From an uncultured Prevotella sp. (GTDB lineage Bacteria > Bacteroidota > Bacteroidia > Bacteroidales > Bacteroidaceae), in the NCBI GenBank assembly GCA_934204655.1, contig CAKPZJ010000001.1:106089-170088 (forward strand): DNA of 64,000 bases. Direction: 5' to 3'. Shown piece after piece: positions 1-8,944 of the stretch; position 1 is the first letter of the stretch, and each line of letters opens with the position of its first letter. Both the position numbers and the translations under genes were made by a program. The notes under the pieces are model-generated. The model was not told where the DNA came from, did no database searches, and saw only the letters and a list, made by a program, of their open reading frames with translations.

Positions 1-797
1 CCTGCATCAACCGGGCCCACGGAGGGCCATCGCTGCGCGACATGCGCCGGTGGTCGCCCTCGCTCTCGCTGTCGTACCAGCTCCTGCCCGACGAGCCACT
101 GCTGTTGCGGGCATCGTTCAAGGACATCTTCCGGGTACCCACTTTCAATGAGAGTTACTTCCACCACTACGGCAGCACCGACATACAGCCCGAGAAAACG
201 CTGCAATACAATGTGGGGCTGACGTGGCAGCATGGGTGGAGCCAGCGTATAACGACCCGCATGACGGCCGATGGCTATATCAACAGGGTACACGATAAGA
301 TAGTGGGTGTGCCCTACAACATGTTTATATGGCGCACGATCAACATGGGCCGCGTGGCTGCCTTGGGGGTAGACTGCAGCGCACGGGCCACGGTGACCCT
401 GTCGGCCAGGCAGGCCGTCGACGTGTCGGTGGGCTACAGCTACCAGCGCGTGGCTAACCATACCGACAGGGCGTCGGCCAACTATGGCAAGCAGTTGCCC
501 TATCAGCCCCTGAACACGCTGAGCGCTGCCGTGGGATGGACCAATCCATGGGTCAACCTGTCGCTCCACGGCACTGGCACCAGTGGGCGCTGGGCCACGG
601 CTAACCACTACGAGGGCACCCGCATGGCCGGCTACTGGGATATGGGTCTTACGGCCTACCGCGCATTTAGCTGGCGCGGCCGCGAGCTGGAATTGCGGGC
701 CGATGTTACCAATGTGCTGGCCCGCCAGTACGAGCTGGTGGCCTGTTACCCCATGCCGCGCACCCAGTGGCGGTTGGGGCTGAAACTGCAACTATGA
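1..797 (+). CDS. btuB: TonB-dependent outer-membrane receptor, C-terminal part (BtuB-like, partial)
   Basis: Only the last 264 codons are present; the frame is open to the left edge. The text reads as the end of a 22-strand TonB-dependent barrel: the stretch FRVPTFNESYF followed by a G...PEKTLQYNVGLTW strand is the usual late-barrel signature of the family, and the rest alternates aromatic-ended strands with polar loops. The plug and TonB box lie outside the window. The substrate is inferred from the neighbours: a surface propeller, BtuF, BtuC and a cobalamin adenosyltransferase follow on the same strand, so cobalamin or a corrinoid is likely. A cobalamin riboswitch may lie upstream of the edge and cannot be seen. 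The barrel assignment is firm; the B12 role rests on context. Confidence 0.85.
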   Translation, partial: CINRAHGGPSLRDMRRWSPSLSLSYQLLPDEPLLLRASFKDIFRVPTFNESYFHHYGSTDIQPEKTLQYNVGLTWQHGWSQRITTRMTADGYINRVHDKIVGVPYNMFIWRTINMGRVAALGVDCSARATVTLSARQAVDVSVGYSYQRVANHTDRASANYGKQLPYQPLNTLSAAVGWTNPWVNLSLHGTGTSGRWATANHYEGTRMAGYWDMGLTAYRAFSWRGRELELRADVTNVLARQYELVACYPMPRTQWRLGLKLQL

Positions 798-876
798 CCC
801 TCCTGCCTGGAGCCACGGCCCGCGGTGCCGGGCATGTAGATAACGCAACAAATAACAATACATAATTATAATAACT

Positions 877-2022
877 ATGAAGATGAAAAAGTATTTAGTA
901 AGAATGGCTGCGCTGATAGCCTGCGCGCCCCTGTTCCTGACGTCATGCGATGACAGTAATGACGGCCCCTCGTACCGCTATGAGGTATATAGCGACGATG
1001 CTTTCATCGTTAACTCTGGTAACATGCCCAATCACATCGACGGGTCGCTCACGGCCATCCACCTGGCTAACGGGGCTGTACAGCAGAAGGCTTTTGCCAT
1101 GGCCAATGACGGTCAGAGCTTAGGCAGTGTCCCCAATGACGGACTGGTGTACGGCGATAAGGTCTACGTGGTGGTCGACCAGTCTAATGCCATCATGGTG
1201 CTGAACCGCAAGACCCTCAAACTCATCAAGAAGATTAGCACCACCGACCTGATGGGTGCTCAGGAGGGTGCCGAGCCTCGCCATATCATCGCCGGCAACG
1301 GCCATGTGTTCTTTACCACTTACGGTGGCTACCTGGCCGCAGTCGATACGGTCAACTATGCCCTTACGGCCAAGACCAAGGTTGGCTCCTTTCCCGAGGG
1401 ACTGGCTGGCTACGGCAACACCATCATCGTGGCCAACTCTGACTACGCTCGCGGCAACGGCACTATCTCTGTTGTAGACCTTAATACGTTCCAGGCCGAT
1501 ACCCGAACCATCCAGGGCATACACAACCCACAGAAGGTGTTTATTGTTGATGGTAACGTCTATGTCCTGGACTGGAGCTACTACGAGGGAGAGTGGCCCA
1601 ACTCGGTCGAAAAGGGCGAGAGCGCACTCCGCTACGTTACTAACATGACCAGCAGCAAGGTGGCCGACGCTTACTACGCCTCCCTGCTCGATGGCAAGTT
1701 CTACATCATCAGCGATCCTTATGGTACGCCCGCTTACAGTGTGTGCGACGTTACGGCTAACGCCACCAGCGGCGTTACTACACCGCTCCACCTCTCTGAA
1801 GGCGTGTACAGCCCTGCTGGCATCGAGGTAGACCCCGGTACGGGCAACATCTACGTGCTGTCGTACAATGCCGGCGACGGTGGCTATGCCGACTATAGCG
1901 CTGATGGCTATGTCCAGGTGTACAGCGCTGCTGGCGCCAAGCTCAATAAGTACAATACCGGCGTGGGCCCATGTGCCGTGTTCTTCAACATGGGTGTTAA
2001 GGCCGTTCCTTATAAGAATTAA
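877..2022 (+). CDS. btuG: BtuG-like surface lipoprotein (YncE/DUF5074-type beta-propeller)
   Basis: 381 aa. A lipoprotein signal ends in LFLTSC with Cys24, followed by DDSND, an acidic stretch of the kind that directs Bacteroidetes lipoproteins to the cell surface. The mature protein is a series of repeated beta-propeller blades (phrases such as GLVYGDKVYVVVDQSNAIMV, VDTVNYALTAKTKVG, GNGTISVVDLNTFQ), typical of YncE/DUF5074 proteins. In Bacteroides, BtuG is a propeller encoded beside BtuB that binds B12 tightly at the surface and hands it to the receptor. Here it sits 79 bases after the receptor and 5 bases before btuF. The BtuG call combines fold, lipoprotein signal and position; a propeller with another ligand is possible. 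Confidence 0.8.
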   Translation: MKMKKYLVRMAALIACAPLFLTSCDDSNDGPSYRYEVYSDDAFIVNSGNMPNHIDGSLTAIHLANGAVQQKAFAMANDGQSLGSVPNDGLVYGDKVYVVVDQSNAIMVLNRKTLKLIKKISTTDLMGAQEGAEPRHIIAGNGHVFFTTYGGYLAAVDTVNYALTAKTKVGSFPEGLAGYGNTIIVANSDYARGNGTISVVDLNTFQADTRTIQGIHNPQKVFIVDGNVYVLDWSYYEGEWPNSVEKGESALRYVTNMTSSKVADAYYASLLDGKFYIISDPYGTPAYSVCDVTANATSGVTTPLHLSEGVYSPAGIEVDPGTGNIYVLSYNAGDGGYADYSADGYVQVYSAAGAKLNKYNTGVGPCAVFFNMGVKAVPYKN

Positions 2023-2027
2023 CCGCG

Positions 2028-3110
2028 ATGAGATGTCTACGCACCCTGTGCAGAGGGTGCCTGCTATGTGTTGTTGCCGCCTTGGTGTCGTGCCAGGGTG
2101 GCAACAATCGTGTAGATACGTCATCTGCAGGCGACACGCTACGCTTCAAGTATGCCACGCTGCTCACCGTGGTACGCTATGCCGACCACACCCACGTGGT
2201 GATACGCAACCCGTGGGCCAAGGGCAAGGTGCTGCGCCAGTACGACATCAGCAGACCGCTGCGCAGGGCGGTGGTAACCACCACGGCCCACTGCCAGCTG
2301 CTCACGTGGCTTGGGGCCGGGGCCGACATCGCCGGCGTGTGCGATGCCCAGTACATCCAGGTACCCTATGTGTGGCAGGGGCTGCGTCAGCGGCGTATTA
2401 CCGACTGTGGCAACTCGATGTCGCCGTCTATAGAGAAGATGGTAGCAGCCGGGGCCGACGCCATTATCGTGTCGCCGTTTGAGAATAGCGGCGGATATGG
2501 TAAGTTGGAGCAGTTAGGCATACCCGTTATCGAGGCCGCCGACTACATGGAGCCGTCGCCGATGGCCCGGGCCGAGTGGATGAGGCTCTATGGGCTGCTC
2601 TTCGGCTGCGAGCGCCAGGCCGACTCGCTCTTCCACGTGGTAGACAGCACTTACAACCATCTGAAGGCCACGGCCCGCCAGTTGCCCGTGGGTCGCCAGG
2701 TGCTCTGCGAGCGCAAGACGGGCAGTATGTGGTACTGCCCCGGCGGGCGCAGCACTATCGGTCAACTCATAGCCGATGCCCACGGCCGCTATGTGTGGCA
2801 GGACGACCGCCACAGTGGGTCGCTCACGCTGGCGCCAGAGCAGGTGATAGACCGGGCAGCCACGTCCGACCTCTGGCTCTTTGTCTATACGGGTGCCCCC
2901 ATGAGCCGTAGCCAACTGCTGGGCGAGTACGAGGGTTACCGCACCCTGCGCGCCATGGCCCAAGGCCATGTCTATGGCTGCAACTCGGGTCGGTGCCATT
3001 TTTTTGAGGAAACACCTTTCCGCCCCGATTATCTGCTGCGCGATTACATCCAGCTCCTGCACCCAGGAGTACAGCTCGGCGGACTGAGATACTATAAGCA
3101 GATTGAATAA
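2028..3110 (+). CDS. btuF: Periplasmic corrinoid/metal-chelate binding lipoprotein (BtuF-like)
   Basis: 360 aa ABC-type substrate-binding protein of the TroA/BtuF/FecB class. The lipobox AALVSC places Cys22 as the lipidated residue, so it is anchored to a membrane facing the periplasm. Two alpha/beta lobes can be followed: the first contains LLTWLGAGADIAGVCDAQ and the phrase KMVAAGADAIIVSPF, the second GRQVLCERKTGSMWYCPGG and DLWLFVYTG. It would collect the ligand after the TonB step and pass it to the permease encoded next, whose start overlaps this gene's end by 8 bases, implying translational coupling. FecB-like siderophore binders look alike, so cobalamin specificity comes from the surrounding genes. 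Confidence 0.82.
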   Translation: MRCLRTLCRGCLLCVVAALVSCQGGNNRVDTSSAGDTLRFKYATLLTVVRYADHTHVVIRNPWAKGKVLRQYDISRPLRRAVVTTTAHCQLLTWLGAGADIAGVCDAQYIQVPYVWQGLRQRRITDCGNSMSPSIEKMVAAGADAIIVSPFENSGGYGKLEQLGIPVIEAADYMEPSPMARAEWMRLYGLLFGCERQADSLFHVVDSTYNHLKATARQLPVGRQVLCERKTGSMWYCPGGRSTIGQLIADAHGRYVWQDDRHSGSLTLAPEQVIDRAATSDLWLFVYTGAPMSRSQLLGEYEGYRTLRAMAQGHVYGCNSGRCHFFEETPFRPDYLLRDYIQLLHPGVQLGGLRYYKQIE

Positions 3111-4107
3111 GATAGTTTACATACTGTTAGCCGTGCTTGTGGTGCTGCTGTTTGCCGCCACGATGCTTGTAGGCAGTGTGGCCATACCCTGGGCCGACGT
3201 GGTGCGCATACTCTGTGGCCGTCAGGACGAGCCCCCGACATGGCGCTTCATCATCCTGGAGTCGCGTCTGCCCCAGGCCATAGCCGCCACGCTCAGTGGC
3301 GCCGGCCTGGCCACGGCCGGACTCATCATGCAGACCGTGTTCCGCAATCCCCTGGCCGGCCCCGATGTGTTTGGCATCAATGGGGGAGCCGGGGTAGGGG
3401 TGGCCGTGGTCATGCTGCTCACCGGGGGCAGCATCAGCATAGCCACCGTAGGACTGAGCGGGGGCATGGCCCTGGTCATGGCAGCCTTAGTGGGGGCCAT
3501 GGCCGTCATGGGTCTTATCCTGTTCTGCTCCACGTTGGTGCGCAGCGGCGTCATGCTGTTGGTGGTGGGCATCATGGTGGGCTATCTCACCTCGTCTGTT
3601 ATCTCCCTGCTCAATTATCAGGCCACCGAGCAGGGCGTACGTCAGTACATGGTGTGGGGCATGGGCGACCTGGGGGGCGTGCCGCCATCGCTACTGCCCC
3701 TGTTCGTGCTGCTGGTGGTGTGCGGACTGCTGCTGTCGCTGCTGATGGTAAAGCCGCTCAACCTGTTGCTCTTGGGCGAACGCTATGCGCAGAACATGGG
3801 CGTAAGCCTGCGCCCCACGCGCACCCTGCTGCTGCTCTTGGCCGGTGGGCTCACGGCCGTGGTAACCGCCTTCTGCGGCCCCATCTCCTTTATAGGGCTC
3901 GCCGTGCCCCACGTGGCCCGTCTGGTAACTGGCACCGATAACCAGCGCCGGCTGCTGCCCGCCACCATGCTGTCGGGAGCGGCCATAACGCTGCTCTGCG
4001 GGCTGCTCTGCTATCTGCCAGGTTCAGCGGGACTGCTGCCGCTCAACGCGGTGACGCCCCTGATAGGTGCCCCGGTGATACTCTACGTCATACTGCGGCG
4101 CCGATAA
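3103..4107 (+). CDS. btuC: FecCD-family ABC permease (BtuC-like)
   Basis: 334 aa inner-membrane permease with about ten hydrophobic segments, the usual size for BtuC/FecCD subunits. Family markers visible: the early ESRLPQAIAATLSGAGLA, then FRNPLAGPDVFGINGGAG, and near the end FCGPISFIGLAVPHVARL, which contains the loop that contacts the ATPase. The only start compatible with the full N-terminus is TTG at 3103, which overlaps the btuF stop. The partner ATPase (BtuD) does not follow: the next gene is an adenosyltransferase. The permease must therefore use an ATPase encoded elsewhere. Confidence 0.88.
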   Translation: MNKIVYILLAVLVVLLFAATMLVGSVAIPWADVVRILCGRQDEPPTWRFIILESRLPQAIAATLSGAGLATAGLIMQTVFRNPLAGPDVFGINGGAGVGVAVVMLLTGGSISIATVGLSGGMALVMAALVGAMAVMGLILFCSTLVRSGVMLLVVGIMVGYLTSSVISLLNYQATEQGVRQYMVWGMGDLGGVPPSLLPLFVLLVVCGLLLSLLMVKPLNLLLLGERYAQNMGVSLRPTRTLLLLLAGGLTAVVTAFCGPISFIGLAVPHVARLVTGTDNQRRLLPATMLSGAAITLLCGLLCYLPGSAGLLPLNAVTPLIGAPVILYVILRRR

Positions 4108-4120
4108 CCTCTTTACAACT

Positions 4121-4618
4121 ATGAGTAAGATATATACGCGACAGGGTGACCACGGGGCCACCCAGCTGTTGGCCCACGAGCGGGTCAGCAAGACCGATGG
4201 CCGTATAGAGGCCAACGGAGAGATAGACGAGTTGGTGGCCGTGTTGGGCATGGCCCGTGCGCAGATGGCCGAGGGCGATGCCCATCGTGCACAGTTGGCC
4301 CATATACAGCACCAGCTTATGGCGGTGATGGGCCATGTGGCCTCGTCGGGTGCCACGGCCGTTAGTGGTCTGACCGATGAGGTGGCGCAGATGGAGACGC
4401 AGATAGACAGCCTTTCGGCCGATGCCCCCTTCCGCTTCGTTGTACCCGGCACCACGTTAGTTGAGGCCACGCTCCACCTGGCCCGTACCAAGGCCCGCAC
4501 GGCCGAGCGTCGCCTGTGGGGCCTCAAGGGTCAGTACGCCATAGGCGATGACGTGCTGATGTACCTCAACCGCCTGTCCGATTACCTCTTTGCCCTGGCC
4601 ACTCACTATGCTGGTTAG
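4121..4618 (+). CDS. pduO: PduO-type ATP:cob(I)alamin adenosyltransferase
   Basis: 165 aa cytoplasmic enzyme that transfers the adenosyl group of ATP to cob(I)alamin, making coenzyme B12. The N-terminus KIYTRQGDHGATQLL is the ATP-binding signature of the family, followed by RVSKTDGRIEANGEIDEL; the C-terminal ARTKARTAERRLWGL contains the conserved Arg-Glu-Arg cluster that forms the active site in the trimer. It starts 13 bases after btuC, so import and activation of the cofactor are probably co-transcribed. This gene is the strongest evidence that the preceding transport genes handle corrinoids. Confidence 0.93.
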   Translation: MSKIYTRQGDHGATQLLAHERVSKTDGRIEANGEIDELVAVLGMARAQMAEGDAHRAQLAHIQHQLMAVMGHVASSGATAVSGLTDEVAQMETQIDSLSADAPFRFVVPGTTLVEATLHLARTKARTAERRLWGLKGQYAIGDDVLMYLNRLSDYLFALATHYAG

Positions 4619-4639
4619 GAGAAGGCCCCCAAGCCCCCC

Positions 4640-4840
4640 AAGGGAGATGTGAGATACCTTGAAAGGTAAAAAGGGTAAAGGGTAAAAAAGTAAAAAGTGT
4701 TCCCTGTGTACTGGCGTAGGCATCCTGCATACCAGTGGCTGTTGCTGAAATCGTGGAGACCGACCTTTACGTTTCCCGGAGCCGTCTTTAGCTAACTGGA
4801 GGCCGTCTTTAGAAAGCTAAAGGTCGGTCTTTTCATTTCT
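4640..4840. repeat. Dispersed composite repeat, copy 1 (A-rich GTAAAAAG tract plus inverted repeat)
   Basis: The 387-base gap between the convergent pduO and pheS has no gene. It holds an A/G-rich run of GTAAAAAG-like words (about 4660-4700) and an inverted repeat with arms GACCGACCTTTA (4758-4769) and TAAAGGTCGGTC (4818-4829) around two degenerate units of the form CTGGAGCCGTCTTTAG, followed by a T run. Related copies lie near 16160-16320, 48165-48240 and 56140-56320. Confidence 0.8.
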
Positions 4841-4940
4841 TACGGTGGCTATTGGTTCATATAGGAGGCTCCACCAGCTGCGCTTTTTACTCTTTTGCTT
4901 TTTTACTTTTTATCTTTCAATATGGGGAGGTCCTCAATGC

Positions 4941-4984
4941 AAAACGCCAGACAGCCGTCGGGAATGACGGGCAGTCTGGCGTTG
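4941..4984 (-). terminator. Rho-independent terminator of pheS
   Basis: Read on the minus strand, the arms AACGCCAGAC and GTCTGGCGTT pair around a GC-rich inner stem and end in TTTT. It lies just past the pheS stop. Confidence 0.7.
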
Positions 4985-5005
4985 TCTGTAATAAGTATCT
5001 TAGTA

Positions 5006-6049
5006 TTACGAGTGGGCAGCAGTAAACTCTTCGAGGAAACGGGTATCGTTCTCGGAGAACATGCGCAGGTCGCTGACACGGTATTTGAGGTTGGTGATGC
5101 GCTCTACACCCATACCGAAGGCGTAACCCGTGTACACCTTGCTGTCTATGCCGCAGGCTTCGAGTACATTGGGGTCCACCATGCCGCAGCCCAATATCTC
5201 GACCCAGCCCGTGTGCTTACAGAAGCCACAGCCCTTGCCGCCGCAGATGTGACAGCTGATGTCCATCTCAGCGCTGGGCTCGGTGAAGGGGAAGTAGCTG
5301 GGGCGGAGACGTATCTTAGTGTCGGGGCCGAACATTTCGCGGGCGAAAGTGAGGAGAACCTGCTTCAAATCAGTAAAGCTAACGTTCTTGTCGACGTAGA
5401 GGCCCTCGACCTGATGGAAGAAACAGTGCGCGCGGGCCGAGATAGCCTCGTTGCGGTACACGCGGCCGGGGCAGATGATGCGGATAGGCGGCTGGTGGTT
5501 CTCCATATAGTGCGACTGGTCGCCAGAGGTGTGGCTGCGCAGTAAGATATTCTTGGTAACGTCGTCGGGGTGCTGCTCGATGAAGAAAGTATCCTGCATA
5601 TCACGTGCAGGGTGATCGGCGGCGAAGTTGAGCTTGGTGAAAACATGGAGGTCGTCGTCTATCTCGGGGCCATCGGCCAGCGTAAAGCCCATCCGCGAGA
5701 ATATGTCGATAATCTCGTTCTTGACAATGGTAAGCGGGTGGCGCGCACCTAAGGCCACGGGATAAGCCGTGCAGGTGAGGTCTATGTCGCTGTTGGTGTC
5801 TTCTGTGCTATCTATTTGCTCCTTGAGTTCATTGATTTTGGCCTGGACGCTCTGCTTCAGCTCGTTGATTTTCATGCCCACTTCCTTTTTCATATCTGCG
5901 GGCACGGCTCTAAATTCGGCCATCAGGGCGGTTATCTCGCCTTTCTTGCTGAGGTATTTCAGGCGCAGCTGCTCCACCTCGTCGGCATTGGCGGCGCTGA
6001 GTGTACTCACCGTCTGCATCAAGGCGTTTATCTTATCAATAATCATCAT
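5006..6049 (-). CDS. pheS: Phenylalanine-tRNA ligase alpha subunit
   Basis: 347 aa catalytic subunit of the (alpha-beta)2 enzyme that charges tRNA-Phe. An N-terminal coiled-coil (about residues 1-90) is followed by the class II core: motif 2 around IRIICPGRVYRNEAISARA and FHQVEGLYVD, and motif 3 GFAFGMGVERI-like GYAFGMGVERITNLKY near the C-terminus. A Cys-rich insert (CHICGGKGCGFCKHTG) precedes motif 3, as in many bacterial PheS proteins. The start is taken at the ATG pair at 6046/6049, because the longer open frame runs through a promoter. The beta subunit gene pheT is not adjacent. Confidence 0.95.
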   Translation of the reverse strand: MMIIDKINALMQTVSTLSAANADEVEQLRLKYLSKKGEITALMAEFRAVPADMKKEVGMKINELKQSVQAKINELKEQIDSTEDTNSDIDLTCTAYPVALGARHPLTIVKNEIIDIFSRMGFTLADGPEIDDDLHVFTKLNFAADHPARDMQDTFFIEQHPDDVTKNILLRSHTSGDQSHYMENHQPPIRIICPGRVYRNEAISARAHCFFHQVEGLYVDKNVSFTDLKQVLLTFAREMFGPDTKIRLRPSYFPFTEPSAEMDISCHICGGKGCGFCKHTGWVEILGCGMVDPNVLEACGIDSKVYTGYAFGMGVERITNLKYRVSDLRMFSENDTRFLEEFTAAHS

Positions 6050-6073
6050 TGTATAAATATTATTAATTTGCTG

Positions 6074-6081
6074 CAAAGGTA
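6074..6081 (-). promoter_or_regulatory. -7 box for pheS (TACCTTTG)
   Basis: TACCTTTG matches the Bacteroidetes -7 consensus TAnnTTTG and lies 25 bases before the chosen pheS start. No convincing -33 TTTG. Confidence 0.6.
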
Positions 6082-6123
6082 ATATTTTTGGTGGAAAATA
6101 AAAAATATATCGAAATAAAGTTG

Positions 6124-6131
6124 TACTTTTG
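6124..6131 (+). promoter_or_regulatory. -7 box for the DUF4348-like gene (TACTTTTG)
   Basis: TACTTTTG fits TAnnTTTG and is divergent from the pheS box. It would give a leader of roughly 75 bases before the ATG at 6215. Confidence 0.55.
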
Positions 6132-6214
6132 CAGCGATTTGAGAGACCGGGCACACCTTATTATATTATAAGGTGGCTTACAGGGCCTGGAAGACTATTA
6201 ATGTTTATACAGAC

Positions 6215-7069
6215 ATGAGAAAGTGTGCCTTATTGATGGTGTTGGCGATGGTGGCGATGGTCACTGTCTTTTCTACTTCGGCATGCTCGGACAAGAAACC
6301 GGCAGGGGTAGACAGTCTGGCGGCTACGGACACGGTAGACAGTGCCGCTGTAGATACGCTGGAAAGCATGATAGAGCAGCAGCCTATGCCGAAGGCTGCC
6401 GATGAGCTTTTCGATGATTTCTTCTTTAACTTTGCTGGCAACAAGAAGCTGCAGGTGAAGCGCATAGTGTTCCCGCTGCCGGTATATGCCGCTGGCAAGG
6501 TGGTAAGGCACATCGCGGCAAGTCAGTGGAGGGTAGACCACTTCTTCATGCGCCAAGAATATTACACACTGATATTCGACTCGCGCAAGCAGATGCAGGT
6601 TGTGAAGGACACGGCCGTCAGCCACGTCGTGGTAGAGAAGATAGCGCTGGCCAATGAGGCTGTCAAGCAGTACGTGTTCGACCGTATCAATGGCAAGTGG
6701 ATGCTTACGTCGATAGCTAACCGTTCGGTGAAGAACGGGTACAACTCCAGTTTCCTGCTCTTCTACAAGCGCTTCGCTACAGATAGCTTATTCCAGGAGC
6801 GGAGCTTGGACGCTAATGTCACCTTTACGGCTCCCGACCCCGACGACGACTTCGGCTCTATCACCGGGACGATGATGCCCGAGCAGTGGTCGGCCTTTAA
6901 GCCTTCGTTCTTCCCCAAGGGCGTCATTTATAACATCCTCTACGGTCAGCATTACCGTGAGAGCAACCACAAGATATTCGCCGTGCGCGGTATCTCTAAT
7001 GGACTGGAGATGGAAATGACCTTCAACCGCCGTAAAGGTAAGTGGCGCCTGTCCAGTTTCAGTTACTAA
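6215..7069 (+). CDS. DUF4348-like lipoprotein
   Basis: 284 aa. The start at 6215 gives a clean lipoprotein signal ending FSTSAC (Cys24), followed by a low-complexity Asp/Ala/Thr linker to about residue 60. The mature part begins FDDFFFNFAGNKKLQ and RIVFPLP, and continues with alternating beta strands and a WRVDHFFMRQEYYTLIFD stretch; this resembles the Bacteroidetes DUF4348 family as I remember it. Function is unknown; a periplasmic or outer-membrane location is expected. It is 46 bases upstream of murB and probably shares its transcript, which hints at an envelope role but does not prove one. Confidence 0.65.
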   Translation: MRKCALLMVLAMVAMVTVFSTSACSDKKPAGVDSLAATDTVDSAAVDTLESMIEQQPMPKAADELFDDFFFNFAGNKKLQVKRIVFPLPVYAAGKVVRHIAASQWRVDHFFMRQEYYTLIFDSRKQMQVVKDTAVSHVVVEKIALANEAVKQYVFDRINGKWMLTSIANRSVKNGYNSSFLLFYKRFATDSLFQERSLDANVTFTAPDPDDDFGSITGTMMPEQWSAFKPSFFPKGVIYNILYGQHYRESNHKIFAVRGISNGLEMEMTFNRRKGKWRLSSFSY

Positions 7070-7115
7070 GCGGGGCGCGACCCCTGCCGTCATACCCACT
7101 CATACTCGTGTACAG

Positions 7116-8141
7116 ATGAAAGATATCAGAGACTACTCGCTGTTGGGCCATAATACTTTTGGCATTGACGCCCGGTGCCGCCGTTACTTAGAGTACGCTT
7201 CGGCCGAGGAAGCGCAGCTTATCTGCCGAGGGCTCGCCGAGGCTGACAGGCCCCTGCTGCTGATAGGCGAGGGGAGCAACCTGTTGCTCACGGGCGACTA
7301 TGCCGGCACGGTGATAACCCCCGAGCGCCGCTTCGATGTGGCGGTACGTACCGTAGATACCGATGCCGACGTGGTGTATCTGGACTGCTGGGCCGGAACC
7401 ACCTTTGACGATGTGGTGGCCTACGCGGTGGCCCACGGGTACCACGGGGCCGAGAACCTGTCGCTCATTCCGGGCGAGGTGGGGGCTTCGGCCGTACAGA
7501 ACATCGGCGCCTATGGGGCCGAGGCCCAGGATATTATCGTCAGGGTACAGGCTGTGGAGATAGCTACGGGCCGCAGGGTGGAGATGACCAAAGAGGAGTG
7601 TCAGTACAGCTATCGGCAGAGTAAGTTCAAGCACGAGTGGCGCGACCGTTACCTCATCACCTCGGTTACTTACCGTCTGCACCGCTCCTTTACACCCCAT
7701 CTGGACTATGGCAACATCCGCGCCCGTCTGGCTGAGCTGCATATAGAGCATCCCACGGCCTCGCAGCTGCGCGATGTTATCGTGGCCATTCGCCGCGACA
7801 AGTTGCCCGACCCCAAAGTACTTGGTAACGCCGGTAGTTTCTTCATGAATCCCATGGTGAGCCGTGAGCAGTACGAGCGCCTTCATGCCCAGTATCCCGA
7901 TATGCCTCACTACACCGTAGACGACCACACCGAGAAGATTCCCGCTGGCTGGATGATAGACCAGTGTGGCTGGCGTGGGCGTATGGTGGGACATGTGGGT
8001 GTACACGACCGTCAGGCCCTGGTGCTCGTTAACCGCGGCGGTGCTACGGGTAGCGAGGTGGTGGCTCTCTACCAGGCTATACAGCGCGATGTTAAGCAGA
8101 AATTCGGTATAGATATTCACCCTGAAGTCAATGTCAAGTAG
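7116..8141 (+). CDS. murB: UDP-N-acetylenolpyruvoylglucosamine reductase
   Basis: 341 aa flavoenzyme that reduces UDP-GlcNAc-enolpyruvate to UDP-MurNAc in peptidoglycan precursor synthesis. The FAD-binding motif LLIGEGSNLLLTGDYAG, the segment SLIPGEVGASAVQNIGAYG, the catalytic serine in GNAGSFFMNP and the C-terminal Glu in IHPEVNVK are all present, and the length fits type I MurB. The next gene starts inside its last codons (overlap of 11 bases). Confidence 0.96.
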   Translation: MKDIRDYSLLGHNTFGIDARCRRYLEYASAEEAQLICRGLAEADRPLLLIGEGSNLLLTGDYAGTVITPERRFDVAVRTVDTDADVVYLDCWAGTTFDDVVAYAVAHGYHGAENLSLIPGEVGASAVQNIGAYGAEAQDIIVRVQAVEIATGRRVEMTKEECQYSYRQSKFKHEWRDRYLITSVTYRLHRSFTPHLDYGNIRARLAELHIEHPTASQLRDVIVAIRRDKLPDPKVLGNAGSFFMNPMVSREQYERLHAQYPDMPHYTVDDHTEKIPAGWMIDQCGWRGRMVGHVGVHDRQALVLVNRGGATGSEVVALYQAIQRDVKQKFGIDIHPEVNVK

Positions 8142-8940
8142 TACAGATGGGCTGCGTACGGCGGCTGCTCCCATGACCCTTACCTTCTTAGGAACGGGTA
8201 CCTCGTGTGGGGTGCCCACCTTAGGCTGTACTTGCGAAGTGTGCCGCAGTACCGATGCCCGTGACAAGCGGCTGCGCACGGCGGCCCTCTTGGAGTGTGG
8301 CGATACCCGCATTCTGATAGACTGTGGCCCCGACATACGTCAGCAGCTCATGCCGCTTCCCTTTGGCCCCCTTACGGGTGTTCTCCTTACTCATATTCAT
8401 TATGACCACGTCGGTGGACTGGACGATTTGCGTCCTTTCTCGGTCTTTGGCGATACTGATATCTATGCCGATGCCACCACGGTGGCCGGGGTAAGGCGCG
8501 CCATGCCTTACTGCTTTACCGATAAACTGTATCCGGGCGTTCCTAAAATCAACCTGCATACCCTGGTGCCCCGCCAAGCCTTTAGGTTGGGTGGGGTAGA
8601 GGTCTTGCCAGTCCAGGTGATGCACGGCAAGTTGCCCATCCTGGCCTACCGCTTTGGGCCGTTGGCCTATGTTACCGATATGAAGTCTATCTCGGATGCC
8701 GATGCTGCTCTGTTGGAGGGCGTAGATACCCTGGTGGTCAATGCGCTACGTTGGGAGAAGCCCCATCATAGTCACATGTTGGTCGACGATGCCATCCGCT
8801 TCTCGCGTCGCCTTGGTGCCCGTTCTACTTATTTCATACACATGAACCACGACATCGGCCTGCATGCCGATGTGTGTCGCCGTCTGCCACAAGGTTTCAT
8901 CCTGGCTTACGACGGTCTGCGTATCAAGATTAACAGGTAA
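8131..8940 (+). CDS. Metallo-beta-lactamase-fold hydrolase (PhnP/RNase Z-like)
   Basis: Up to 269 aa. After the leading strand LTFLGTGTSCGVPTLGC with a CxC pair (CTCEVC), the metal-binding motif HIHYDHVGGLDDL (HxHxDH) is intact, followed by YVTDMKSI and a distal His (FIHMNHDIGL). This layout matches the cyclic phosphodiesterase/RNase Z-like branch found widely in Bacteroidales. The substrate cannot be read from sequence. ATG 8131 overlaps murB; an ATG at 8173 would begin directly at the conserved strand and is equally plausible. Confidence 0.85.
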   Translation: MSSSTDGLRTAAAPMTLTFLGTGTSCGVPTLGCTCEVCRSTDARDKRLRTAALLECGDTRILIDCGPDIRQQLMPLPFGPLTGVLLTHIHYDHVGGLDDLRPFSVFGDTDIYADATTVAGVRRAMPYCFTDKLYPGVPKINLHTLVPRQAFRLGGVEVLPVQVMHGKLPILAYRFGPLAYVTDMKSISDADAALLEGVDTLVVNALRWEKPHHSHMLVDDAIRFSRRLGARSTYFIHMNHDIGLHADVCRRLPQGFILAYDGLRIKINR

Positions 8941-8944
8941 CGCC

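Noticed and set aside
4108..4120. Possible btuD after btuC
   Set aside because: Only 13 bases separate btuC and the adenosyltransferase gene, and no Walker A/ABC signature was found in the window.
6050..6154. N-terminal extension of pheS
   Set aside because: Runs through the -7 box and has no similarity to PheS; the ATG pair at 6046/6049 gives the normal length.
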